33,185 bases of DNA from Deltaproteobacteria bacterium (GTDB taxonomy: Bacteria; Myxococcota; Myxococcia; Myxococcales; JAHFDP01), in the NCBI GenBank assembly GCA_023248955.1, contig JAHFDP010000049.1:1-33185 (forward strand). Reading direction: 5' to 3'. The notes beneath the pieces were generated by a model. The model searched no databases. It was not told the origin of the DNA and saw only the letters and a list, made by a program, of their open reading frames with translations. This document shows positions 1 through 7,723 of this stretch, one piece after another. Position 1 is the stretch's first letter. The number at the start of each line of letters is the position of its first letter. The translations under genes were made by a program, and so were the position numbers.

Positions 1-2790
1 GGCCCAGCGCTGCTCGAGCGCGGCCACTTCCCCCTCAATGATGAACCCATGCACTTCGCTTGGCGCTTGCCCGGCTTTCTTCGCCAACAGACGCGCGCGC
101 GACGCAGCGGCAGCGGCCTCGCGCAAATTTCCGACGTATCGAAGGAGCGCCGCTTCGTTCGACGCGGCGCGCGCGGCCAACATGCGATCTCCCGCACGGC
201 GCGCGGCGATCACCGCGTCGCGGTAGTGCGCCAGGGCCCCGGACGTTGCACCTGCTTCTTGGCGAAGTGTTCCGAGATTGAGATGTTCGGTGCCGACACG
301 TGCGCGATCGCCGCTCGCTTCGGCGAGTGCCAACGACTCCTCGTAGCGCGCCGCGGCCGCAACCGTTTCGCCGCGACGCTGATGAACGAGCCCGAGTCCG
401 TTCACGGCTGCCGCGCGCGCCGATCCATCGCCACCATCGGCCGCCGCGCGATCGGCGTGAGCGTAGTCAGCCGCCGCGCCTTCGAGATCCCCTTTGGAGA
501 GTCGCGCGTAGGCGCGCGCCGCGAAGAGCTCAGATCGCGCCGCACCCGTGGCCACCGCAAGTCCAGCTTCGGCGCGGGCCAGCGCTTCATCGGCGCGGCC
601 ACCAAAAGAGAGCGCGCGGGCCAACGCGGCTAGCAACGGTCCGGGATCGGACGCCGTCGCTAGCGCGGCTTCCAGTGCTGGAACAGCTTGGGCCGGCGAT
701 CCGCGGCGAGCGTGAATCTGCGCGGTGCGCAACGCCGCTCCCGCCACGTCGCCGAGCGCGGCAGCAGAAGCCGCCGACGTCAACGCGCCCGCGTAATCAC
801 CGAGTGCTTCACGCAACTGCGCAAGGAGGAGATGTGTGGCAGCGTCATCCACTTCGGCGCGTTCAAGGAGAACAATCGCTTCCGCTGCGCCACCTTCGGC
901 CGCCAAAGCTTGCGCTGCCTCCCGGGCAAGCACGCGCGCCTCTGACAGTTGCGCCTCCAGCGCATGGTGCGCCGCGTCCGCACGCAGGTCGGCGATTTCA
1001 CGGTGTGATGCATTTCCGATCGTTTGCAATACACGTATTGCATCGTCATACAATGCGCGGTGAAGCGGTTTGGCATCGCCAAGTTCGGAGATCGCCGCGC
1101 GCGCCACGAGCGTTCCGGTGATTTGTGGAACGTCCATCACGCGCACCAGTCCTGCATTGACGAGCGCCTTCAGCGCGCGCTGCGCCGACTCGGCAGAGAG
1201 ACCGGCCGCACGCGCCGCAACCTCCAACGGCCGCGAGCGACGCAAGATCGCCAACGCGCCAAGAAGAAGACGCGCATCGGCGGAGAGCGCGGAAAGCTGC
1301 GTCGCCAAAAGCGCGCCTTCGCCACCGGCGGTCAACTCGGGCGAGAGCGATTCCGGAAGCGCCGCGGTTTCACAAGCTCCAGGCCGCACCACACCGCGCG
1401 CCGCGAGCAGCGCCAAGGCCGCTTCGAGAAGCGCGGGACTTCCGCCGCACCAACGGTGCAAATCGGTCACGAACGCAGATGGAATCGCGCGCCCAGGAAA
1501 CGCCGACGAGGCCATTTCGCCAATCGCCGTTTTGGAAAGCGGCAACAGGGTGATGTGCGGCCGCGCGGCAAGCATCGACGTGATCGAACCACCATCACCG
1601 TCGGTGGCGAAAAAGAGACTCGGGCCATTCACACTTTGCGCGAATTCCGCCAGCGCGTGTGCACTGCTCTCGTCGAGCAGTTGCGCGTCGTCGATGAAAG
1701 CCACAAACGGCCGCGCGCGCTGGACCGCAACGAGTCGTCGCTCCGCGGCATCGAGGTCTTCGGGCCCTGCGCCAACGTCTCCGGCGAGTCGGAGGAGTTG
1801 CGCCACCGTGCCCAGCGGCTCGTCTGCGCGCCGAACAACGACTTGATAAAATGTCAATCCAACCAATCTTGACTGCCGCTGCAATTCGACGCCCAATCGC
1901 GTGGCCCCGAGACCCGACGCCGCACGAATCCACGTCGCACCCGGCGCTTTAAGCCGAGACGAAAGCTGCGCCAACTCTTCATCGCGCCCAACCACGCACG
2001 GCGATCGCAGATAAGCGCGCGCGGTGTCCGGCGTCTCCGACGCCTCGACATCACTGACGGCAGCGAGCTCTTGAAGCGCGGCAAATGCATTCGCCGGACG
2101 GCCGTCTGGATCGTGCGCACACCACCTTTGCGCGAGCGAAAGCAGCGGCCCCGATTCGGCCGGCACCAGTGGTGTTGCCGTTCGTCCACGCGCGGCGAGC
2201 GCGACGGCGTCGGCGTCGTCAAACGGCGGACGCCCCGTGACAAGCGCGAAGAGCAACGCACCAGCGCCAAAAACATCGGTGCGCTGATCGATTACATCGC
2301 CACGCAGCAACTCCGGCGCCGCAAATCCCGGCGAACCAAGCCCCGCCGCACGGGTTCCCGGCGCCGCCCACAGACCGAGATCAAGCAACACCAGCACACC
2401 GTCGTGAACAAGCACGTTGGCCGGTTTCAGGTCGAGATGCAGCGCGCCGCGGCTGTGCAAAAACGCCAACGCACGCAGCGCCTGCGCGGTCAGCGCCGCG
2501 GCTTGCGACGGCAGCGCCGCAATCGGCGCCACGCCCTCGACCCACGCGGTCACCAAAAACGCGCCTTGCGCGTCGACGCCAAAATCGAGCGCGGTGGCGA
2601 GATTGGGATGGTGCATGCCCGCGAGCAATTCGTACTCGGCGGCAAGCCGATCCGCGAGCGCGAGTGCGGCGCGTTTCAACACGCACCGCGCGTTTTGCGC
2701 AGCCTCGTCCGCCACGAGCCAAACGTCGCCACCGCCGCCTGAACCAAGCGCCTGAAGAAGCCGATAGCGACCGCCCACAAGCGCCGACAT
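1..2790 (-). CDS. Ser/Thr protein kinase fused to AAA-type ATPase and TPR region (3' end outside window)
   Basis: 930 codons are open from an ATG at 2790 to the left edge, so the C-terminus is missing. Residues 1-265 are a Hanks-type kinase: glycine loop GSGGGGDV (17-23), Lys39, Glu54, catalytic loop HLDLKPAN with Asp120, DLG with Asp137, and an APE-like AAPELL. The catalytic loop is HLD, not HRD. After about residue 270 comes a STAND/AAA-like ATPase module beginning VVGRDEELAQL, with a clear Walker B (FVAFIDDAQ, 362-370). Its P-loop position reads ASGLGATRL (291-299), so the Walker A lysine is Ala296. The C-terminal third is alanine-rich helical TPR-like repeats. This kinase-ATPase-TPR layout is common in Myxococcota signalling. 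No transmembrane segment is seen, so it is probably cytoplasmic. Substrate unknown. It is transcribed divergently from the calpain-like pair. Confidence 0.9.
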   Translation of the reverse strand, partial: MSALVGGRYRLLQALGSGGGGDVWLVADEAAQNARCVLKRAALALADRLAAEYELLAGMHHPNLATALDFGVDAQGAFLVTAWVEGVAPIAALPSQAAALTAQALRALAFLHSRGALHLDLKPANVLVHDGVLVLLDLGLWAAPGTRAAGLGSPGFAAPELLRGDVIDQRTDVFGAGALLFALVTGRPPFDDADAVALAARGRTATPLVPAESGPLLSLAQRWCAHDPDGRPANAFAALQELAAVSDVEASETPDTARAYLRSPCVVGRDEELAQLSSRLKAPGATWIRAASGLGATRLGVELQRQSRLVGLTFYQVVVRRADEPLGTVAQLLRLAGDVGAGPEDLDAAERRLVAVQRARPFVAFIDDAQLLDESSAHALAEFAQSVNGPSLFFATDGDGGSITSMLAARPHITLLPLSKTAIGEMASSAFPGRAIPSAFVTDLHRWCGGSPALLEAALALLAARGVVRPGACETAALPESLSPELTAGGEGALLATQLSALSADARLLLGALAILRRSRPLEVAARAAGLSAESAQRALKALVNAGLVRVMDVPQITGTLVARAAISELGDAKPLHRALYDDAIRVLQTIGNASHREIADLRADAAHHALEAQLSEARVLAREAAQALAAEGGAAEAIVLLERAEVDDAATHLLLAQLREALGDYAGALTSAASAAALGDVAGAALRTAQIHARRGSPAQAVPALEAALATASDPGPLLAALARALSFGGRADEALARAEAGLAVATGAARSELFAARAYARLSKGDLEGAAADYAHADRAAADGGDGSARAAAVNGLGLVHQRRGETVAAAARYEESLALAEASGDRARVGTEHLNLGTLRQEAGATSGALAHYRDAVIAARRAGDRMLAARAASNEAALLRYVGNLREAAAAASRARLLAKKAGQAPSEVHGFIIEGEVAALEQRWA

Positions 2791-2903
2791 CCGAGAAGTG
2801 TAACGCGCACCGGCGGCGGCGTCGCCTCGTGCACACCGCGAGGGTTGACGGACGAACGGTTGCGCGCAACGTGGATTGAAGGACACGCGCGGCCGATTTA
2901 CGA
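2791..2903. promoter_or_regulatory. divergent intergenic region with a 12-bp palindrome
   Basis: These 113 bp separate the kinase gene from the divergent calpain-like gene and must hold both promoters unless either is read from further away. The perfect palindrome GTTGCGCGCAAC lies at 2859-2870 and could be an operator. A TTGACG hexamer at 2845-2850 could be a -35 for rightward transcription, but no convincing -10 follows at normal spacing. No good Shine-Dalgarno precedes the GTG at 2904. Function inferred from position only. Confidence 0.3.
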
Positions 2904-3935
2904 GTGCGCGTGGCCACAAAGATCGCTTGGCGTTTGCTCGCGTTTGGTCTCTGCGTCCCGTTGTTCCTGCTCGTTGCCACGCGCTCATCGTCCGCAACGG
3001 TCCGTCAAAAAACGCTGCACCACGCCGGAGAGCCAAGCCTTCTCTTGGACGAAAAGTTTCTGGCGAGCGAGCCACGCTACAAGCGACTAGCTTCGCTCGA
3101 ACACTTCACCGAGCGAACACTCTTCGGAAAAAAAGGGCCGAGCGCCAACGATACGCTCCAAGGCGATGCGCCCGATTGTTTTCTCATCGCCGCCTTCGGT
3201 GCCTTCGCGCACGCGGATCCGCAACGGCTCAAAAAACAGTTCGCACGTTATGACGACGGAACACTGGCGCTCGATAAATCTGGCCGCGTACGGGTCATCT
3301 TTTACCGCCGGGACGCCACTGGCGCGGTCCACCGAGATCTCGTTCCCATCACCACGAAGTTGCCACTCGATAAAAACGGCGATCCCCTTTTCGCCAAAAT
3401 CGTCGATCAAAAACTCTGGGTTGCCGCACTCGAGAAAGCGTTCGTTCGCTGGCACGACAAGATCAACGGCGATGCCGCCAGCCTCTTCCCCAACGGGAAG
3501 CGGGGATGGAGTCGCTTGAGTGGCGGTGGCGCAAGCCGCGTCTTCGAAGCGCTCTCGGGTATTCCCGCCGACGGCCACTTTCTCGAAGCCCGTCCAGATG
3601 CCGCCGCGCAAGTTGTGGCGATCATCGGCGACGCGCTCGCGCACAAACGCGCGGTGGCCGCGGGATCGGTGTCCGATGTCCCTAGTGCGAACGCGCGGGC
3701 GACGACGCTCTCGACGCCCGAGGAAACCGTCAGAAGCCCCGCGGATGTTCGCGCCAACCACGCCTTCATCGTGCTGGGAACGAGCGAACGCGACGGAACG
3801 CCGTTTGTGCAATTGCGCGATCCCAACGGCAACCGACACGACTCCGCCGAGCGAACCGGCGGAACCTTCGAACTGTCGCTCTCGGAATTCGTCGCGTTCT
3901 TTCCGTGGCTCTATGTCGAAGGAAACGCGTCGTGA
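2904..3935 (+). CDS. secreted calpain-like (C2 family) cysteine peptidase, paralog 1
   Basis: 343 aa from a GTG; an in-frame TGA at 2877 excludes a longer start. The N-terminus is a signal sequence (MRVATK, hydrophobic stretch at about 8-25, then SSSA), so export is expected. The calpain core shows oxyanion Gln86 and Cys92 in QGDAPDCFLIAA (calpains: QGxxGDCWLLAA, here with Pro90 for the Gly) and His286 in NHAFIVLG. The calpain RNPWG motif that carries the catalytic Asn reads LRDPNG, so Asp306 takes that place. No calcium-binding or C2-like domain is present. The next gene overlaps by four bases and encodes a paralog sharing the FGKxGP, LALDxSGR and LRDP blocks. Target unknown; it may be active, or a calpain fold with altered chemistry. 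Confidence 0.8.
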   Translation: MRVATKIAWRLLAFGLCVPLFLLVATRSSSATVRQKTLHHAGEPSLLLDEKFLASEPRYKRLASLEHFTERTLFGKKGPSANDTLQGDAPDCFLIAAFGAFAHADPQRLKKQFARYDDGTLALDKSGRVRVIFYRRDATGAVHRDLVPITTKLPLDKNGDPLFAKIVDQKLWVAALEKAFVRWHDKINGDAASLFPNGKRGWSRLSGGGASRVFEALSGIPADGHFLEARPDAAAQVVAIIGDALAHKRAVAAGSVSDVPSANARATTLSTPEETVRSPADVRANHAFIVLGTSERDGTPFVQLRDPNGNRHDSAERTGGTFELSLSEFVAFFPWLYVEGNAS

Positions 3936-4879
3936 GAGTCGCGATTTTACTAGCCTGCGCGGTCTGCATCACGGAGCGCGCATCCGCTTCTCAGCGAATC
4001 CTCTCGCTACGACAACGCGGCGAGCCCGCGCTTTTGCTCACGCCAGCTATCAAAAAGTTCCACCCTCGCTACGCGACAATTCGATCGTTCAAACATTTCA
4101 GCGACGAAGTCCTCTTTGGAAAAGAGGGACCGCTCCCGAACGATGCACGCCAAGGCTTCATTGGTGACTGCTATCTGATCGCCGTGTTGAGCGGCTTGGC
4201 GGACGTCGATCCGCAGCGCGTGCAAAATCTCTTTGCGCGGAATGCTGACGGAAGCCTGGCGCTCGACGAATCGGGACGCGCGCAAGTCGTCTTCCATCGT
4301 CTCGTGAAACTCGGCCACTACGAAGCGGACCGCGTTCCGATCACGGCCAAATTTCTGCTCGACAAAAAGGGGCGACCCGTTTTTGCGAAAGTTGTCGATG
4401 CGAAGCTTTGGGTCGCAGCGGTCGAAAAAGCGTTCGCGGTTTGGAATGATCGGCTCGACAAAGATGACGCTTACGATTCTCAATATTACGTCGTCCCTCG
4501 AGACAAACGGGGCTGGGACCGAATCGAAAGTGGCTACGCCTTGCATGTTCTCGAAGCGCTCAGCGGCGCGCCGTCGACACTGCGCACGCTCAACGCTAAC
4601 GAGCAACAAACGAACCAAACCTTCGCAGCCATCCGTCAGGCCCTTACCTCGCACCGCGTTGTCGCTGCGGTCTCGGTCAACCGCGCATCACTCGAACGCG
4701 TGAATCTCGCCGCAGCGCACGTCTACAGCGTTCATCGCGTCTTCGAAGTTGACGGGACAAAATACATTCAGCTGCGCGACCCGAGCAATCGTCGCCAGCG
4801 ACGTTTCAGACTTTCGCTAGAAGACTTCGCCGCGCGCTTTGATCAAGTCGCCATCGAAGGGACTGTCGCTACCAACTGA
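3932..4879 (+). CDS. secreted calpain-like (C2 family) cysteine peptidase, paralog 2
   Basis: 315 aa. I chose the GTG at 3932 over an upstream GTG at 3905: it overlaps the previous stop as GTGA, has AAGGAA at 3919-3924 seven bases ahead, and gives a clean signal peptide (MRVAILLACAVC...ASAS) matching the MRVA start of the paralog. The active-site block QGFIGDCYLIAVL has Gln74 and Cys80 and fits calpains better than paralog 1. The histidine is His263 in HVYSVHRV. As in paralog 1, the Asn of the calpain RNPWG motif is replaced: LRDPSN, Asp283. Coupled translation suggests the two proteins act together or in fixed ratio. The stop overlaps the convergent hemF stop by 11 bp. Confidence 0.8.
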   Translation: MRVAILLACAVCITERASASQRILSLRQRGEPALLLTPAIKKFHPRYATIRSFKHFSDEVLFGKEGPLPNDARQGFIGDCYLIAVLSGLADVDPQRVQNLFARNADGSLALDESGRAQVVFHRLVKLGHYEADRVPITAKFLLDKKGRPVFAKVVDAKLWVAAVEKAFAVWNDRLDKDDAYDSQYYVVPRDKRGWDRIESGYALHVLEALSGAPSTLRTLNANEQQTNQTFAAIRQALTSHRVVAAVSVNRASLERVNLAAAHVYSVHRVFEVDGTKYIQLRDPSNRRQRRFRLSLEDFAARFDQVAIEGTVATN

Positions 4880-5732
4880 CCAGCGGCGGTAGTGACATCA
4901 GAATCGCTTCGATGTTCCCGCCGGTCTTCAATCCGAAAAGCGTTCCCCGGTCGTAGACGAGGTTGAACTCCACGTAGCGTCCGCGAAATTTGAACAACGC
5001 CGCGCGCTCCGCTTCGCCGTAAGGCATCGCGCGGCGCCGCTCGATGATCGGTGTGTACGCTTCGAGAAACGCGTCGCCAATTCCCTGCACAAAGGAAAAT
5101 GCATCTTCGCTGGCCGGAAGATAATCGAAAAAAATGCCGCCGACGCCGCGCGGCGATTGCCGGTGCGGAATAAAAAAATAGGAATCGCACCAGGACGAAA
5201 AACGGGGATAGACGCCCGCGCCATGGCGATCGCACACGGTCTTGAGCGCGCCGTGAAAATGCGCGGTGTCTTCTGGAAACGGATTGCACGGTGTGAGGTC
5301 CGTGCCGCCGCCAAACCAGCGCCGCTCGCCCACTTCGAGGTAGCGCACGTTCATGTGCACCGTCGGGCAAAAGGGACTGGTCGGATGGACCACCAGCGAA
5401 ACGCCTGTCGCAAAAAACGGCTTGCCCGCGAGATCTTCCGCGCGTGGCGGCATCGGTTCCAGTGAGCCGAGCAAACCCGTGCTCGCCGGAATCGACGGTG
5501 CGCCTTCGGCCATCGACGGATACCGCTCGCCTTGCACTGCGGAAAAATTCACGCCCGCTTTTTCGAACAGCGCGCCGCGCAAGAGTCGCATTTCGCCGCC
5601 ACCTAGCCCCGATCGCTCCCAGGGCTGCCGCACAAACTTCGCCTCCGCCTTTACCTCCAGCTCGGTCAATTCGAAGCGATCAGTGATCCGCGTTTGCAAC
5701 TCGTGAAAATATTTTTGGGCGCGATTTCGCAT
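4869..5732 (-). CDS. hemF: oxygen-dependent coproporphyrinogen III oxidase
   Basis: 287 aa, about the usual HemF length (E. coli about 300). It catalyses oxidative decarboxylation of coproporphyrinogen III to protoporphyrinogen IX in heme synthesis, using O2, in the cytoplasm. Family blocks are intact and in order: HMNVRYLEV, RWFGGGTDLTP, KTVCDRHGAGVYPRFSSWCD, FFIPHR, RGVGGIFFDYL, MPYGEAER, RGRYVEFNLVYDRGT, FGLKTGGNIEAILMSLPP. The C-terminus stops just after LPPLVSW, slightly short of many homologs. Presence of the O2-dependent enzyme implies aerobic or microaerobic life. It stands alone here, convergent with the calpain pair and divergent from a small ORF at 5880; no heme neighbours are seen. 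Confidence 0.97.
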   Translation of the reverse strand: MRNRAQKYFHELQTRITDRFELTELEVKAEAKFVRQPWERSGLGGGEMRLLRGALFEKAGVNFSAVQGERYPSMAEGAPSIPASTGLLGSLEPMPPRAEDLAGKPFFATGVSLVVHPTSPFCPTVHMNVRYLEVGERRWFGGGTDLTPCNPFPEDTAHFHGALKTVCDRHGAGVYPRFSSWCDSYFFIPHRQSPRGVGGIFFDYLPASEDAFSFVQGIGDAFLEAYTPIIERRRAMPYGEAERAALFKFRGRYVEFNLVYDRGTLFGLKTGGNIEAILMSLPPLVSW

Positions 5733-5879
5733 CGGTGATGCCTACCGCTTTTTTCCTACTGGCAACAACCGATCGGTCTTTTTTTCAGTCCAGCGATACC
5801 TCTCTAGCCAACGCACGGGCGCGCACCACATGGCCTAGCCGCTGCATTGAATCCATTCGACACCTCTGAAGGAGGACGA

Positions 5880-6098
5880 ATGGCTGCTTGCCCCAAGCTC
5901 GACTCCGAAAATGTTTCCCGCATCGATCGGCTGAAGCTCGTGGTGCTTGTTCGCTTGGCCTACGAACAGTTCGTGGAAGCGACGACGCGCCGCTGGGAGA
6001 GCGATTCGCTCGCCGCGCGGCGGCAGCTTGCAGCAGCCAAGGATCGGCTGCATCAGCTCAACCGTCAACTTGCGCTGGTGGCGGCTGCTACTTCGTAA
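5880..6098 (+). CDS. hypothetical small helical protein (72 aa)
   Basis: I chose the ATG at 5880 because a strong Shine-Dalgarno, AAGGAGG at 5869-5875, sits four bases before it; a TTG 33 bases upstream in the same frame lacks one. The product is small, charged and probably all helix, with a stretch RLAYEQFVEATTRRW followed by AARRQLAAAKDRLHQLNRQL that looks like a short coiled coil. No signal peptide or membrane segment. Family not recognised. Its stop overlaps that of the convergent HARE-HTH gene by 11 bp. The ribosome site makes it likely to be real despite its size. Confidence 0.6.
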   Translation: MAACPKLDSENVSRIDRLKLVVLVRLAYEQFVEATTRRWESDSLAARRQLAAAKDRLHQLNRQLALVAAATS

Positions 6099-7461
6099 AT
6101 CCTTTGAAGAGACGACCGACCCACGAACCGGCCGGCGATCCGTTTTCAGCGACCGCGGGTGCCGCAGCGTCGGGCGTTGTCGTCTTCTCTGCGGCCGTCT
6201 CAACAGGCGACTCTTCAGCGCGCGCGGATTCCGAACGCGACGAAAAGAAAACCGATTCGTCGACCACAAACGACGGCACCACACCAACGCCCCGGGTGGC
6301 CATCTCTTCGGCCAGCGCGTCGCCGGCGAAAACGAGAACCGTCGACAGACCTGCCGTGGTCGCTTCCGCGCGCGCTTCGCGCGAAGGCTCGCTGGGCGTC
6401 AACAGCACGCCTACCTGCGCCGCATAGTGCGAAAGATCCTTGCGTACTTCGGCAACGTCTTGCCGCGACAATTCGCGCGCGCCGCGCAACAGCCGCACCG
6501 CAAAGCGCACCTCCACGCTGCCGATGCGCCGGCGCGCAGTGTAGAGCGGGCCCTCCTTGCTGCGCTTGGCCACGCGTACTTCGTGAAAGCCCTGCTTCTC
6601 AAGCAGCGACACAGCCAATTTTTCCAACACGTTCAGATCGGCATCCGCCAACCGTCGACGTAAATCACGCAGCGCCGATCGCCGCGGATCGCTGGAACGC
6701 GCGTGATCCACGTTGCGCTGCTGCTGCACGGGAGGACGGCGGTCGCGCCGCTGCTCCTCGCGCTCGCGAACAGCTGCCACCACCGCGTTGGGATCCGCCA
6801 ATGCCACCGACTTCTGTCCGTCCACCTCGGTCAGCACAAAGAGCGGGCGCCGCCCGTCTGCTTCGCGCCGCCGATTGTCCTCGGCCATGGAAATTCCGAG
6901 CTGCGAAGGATCTTGCGAAAACCGCGCGCCGATCTGCTCGCGCTCGGCAAGCCGCTTGGCCAACTCGGCCAGCATCAGCGCGGACTTTGCTTCGGTGAGC
7001 TGCTCGAACGCCACTTCCGCCACCGGTGGATAGCGACGCCGTCCACCACGTCCACTGTTCCCACCGCGCTGCTCTTCGCGCGTCGCTTGTACCGCCGCGC
7101 GCGCTTCGGCGTCATTCTCCGCAACGTCGCGACGCGTTTGCGACATCGGCTTCGGATGGCGTTCGCGCGGGCGCGCCGGCGGACCCTCTTCGGGCGGCGC
7201 TTCCACGGGCTCTTCGCTGGCCGTGGCATCGGGCTTCAGGTCCCATTCGGAGAGCGCAAACGTTCCCGCGGATACCGCCACGATGCGACGGTCTTCCTCG
7301 CGGCGCGCCATCGCGGCGAGTCGCGCACCCATGGTCGCTTCGGGAGATTGCCCGACGTGCGAGAGCATGTTGTCGCGCAGCGCGATTTCGCAGATGGCTT
7401 TGTAATGGAGCGGTTGGGCTTCTTTGCGCAGAATTTCGACAGCGGCTTCGGTGTAGGTCAT
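6088..7461 (-). CDS. HARE-HTH domain protein with a degenerate Mrr-like nuclease fold domain
   Basis: 457 aa from ATG at 7461, with GAGGAA 12 bases upstream. Residues 1-75 (MTYTEAAVEILRKEAQPLHY, LRDNMLSHVGQSPEATMGARL, GTFALSEW) match the HARE-HTH/HB1-ASXL winged helix found in RNA polymerase delta subunits and chromatin proteins. The middle is low-complexity and Arg/Glu/Pro-rich. The C-terminal part from about 285 (LEKLAVSLLEKQGFHEVRV, VGVLLTPSEPSREARAEA, LVFAGDALAEEMATRGVGVV) follows the restriction-endonuclease-like Mrr order. The expected catalytic D...QxK is not visible (FAVRLLRG where QxK should be), so I infer binding rather than cutting. Possibly a nucleoid or transcription-associated protein. 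A strong promoter and five-hairpin region lie upstream. Confidence 0.75.
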   Translation of the reverse strand: MTYTEAAVEILRKEAQPLHYKAICEIALRDNMLSHVGQSPEATMGARLAAMARREEDRRIVAVSAGTFALSEWDLKPDATASEEPVEAPPEEGPPARPRERHPKPMSQTRRDVAENDAEARAAVQATREEQRGGNSGRGGRRRYPPVAEVAFEQLTEAKSALMLAELAKRLAEREQIGARFSQDPSQLGISMAEDNRRREADGRRPLFVLTEVDGQKSVALADPNAVVAAVREREEQRRDRRPPVQQQRNVDHARSSDPRRSALRDLRRRLADADLNVLEKLAVSLLEKQGFHEVRVAKRSKEGPLYTARRRIGSVEVRFAVRLLRGARELSRQDVAEVRKDLSHYAAQVGVLLTPSEPSREARAEATTAGLSTVLVFAGDALAEEMATRGVGVVPSFVVDESVFFSSRSESARAEESPVETAAEKTTTPDAAAPAVAENGSPAGSWVGRLFKGFTK

Positions 7462-7522
7462 TGAAAAACGATTCCTCGGGAGCGCTCAACGGCGGCTAAA
7501 GTGGCCACGGTGACGCTCGGAA

Positions 7523-7686
7523 CTGAAGAGCTGTCGATTTATCGGCAGCTCTTCAGGCCGCCGCGCAAGCTGTGGCGCGGCGGCGGGTGGGGTGAATGCG
7601 CCGATTCACTCGGCGCAGAGGGGCGGGCAACGGCCCGACCCTCCAACATCCAGCTGTTGTCGATGAATTTATCGGCAACTGCTGGA
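7523..7686. promoter_or_regulatory. five tandem stem-loops between divergent genes (structured leader RNA or operator array)
   Basis: Five inverted repeats nearly tile the region. (1) 7523-7556, arm CTGAAGAGCTGTCGAT, 16 bp with a 2-nt centre. (2) 7557-7584, perfect GCCGCCGCGC arms. (3) 7597-7617, perfect TGCGCCGA arms; a competing GTGAAT/ATTCAC hairpin spans 7592-7609. (4) 7618-7643, arm GAGGGGCGGGC, one mismatch. (5) 7649-7686, arm CCAGCTGTTGTCGAT, one mismatch and one wobble. Hairpins 1 and 5 share the core TGTCGAT...ATCGGCA while their outer stems differ, as in copies of one motif. A minus-strand promoter starts right at hairpin 5, favouring a leader of the HARE-HTH gene. The shared T/G pair would be a wobble only in plus-strand RNA, favouring the other reading. 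No known RNA family recognised. Confidence 0.6.
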
Positions 7687-7691
7687 CATTG

Positions 7692-7721
7692 ATTTTAAAT
7701 TTTTCGCTGGGGAACAGTCAA
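7692..7721 (-). promoter_or_regulatory. sigma-70-type promoter reading leftward
   Basis: On the minus strand TTGACT (7721-7716) and TAAAAT (7697-7692) are separated by 18 bp; each matches the consensus at five of six bases. Transcription would begin at about 7683-7687, the outer base of hairpin 5, and run through all five stem-loops into the HARE-HTH gene, a leader of about 225 nt. The -35 lies only 3 bp from the GTG of the divergent beta-propeller gene. Confidence 0.5.
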
Positions 7722-7723
7722 AC

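Noticed and set aside
1025-1042. Perfect palindrome TGCAATACACGTATTGCA inside the kinase gene, with a similar TATTGCAT string near 17046
   Set aside because: Only two partial matches, one inside coding sequence; no promoter context, so chance or codon clustering explains it.
5753-5787. ACCGATCGGT followed by a T-run as an intrinsic terminator
   Set aside because: The palindrome can form only about three base pairs around a 4-nt loop, and it lies upstream of both divergent genes.
7523-7686. CRISPR array or integron attC site as explanation of the hairpin region
   Set aside because: No regular repeat-spacer period and no attC core-site sequences; hairpins have different stems.
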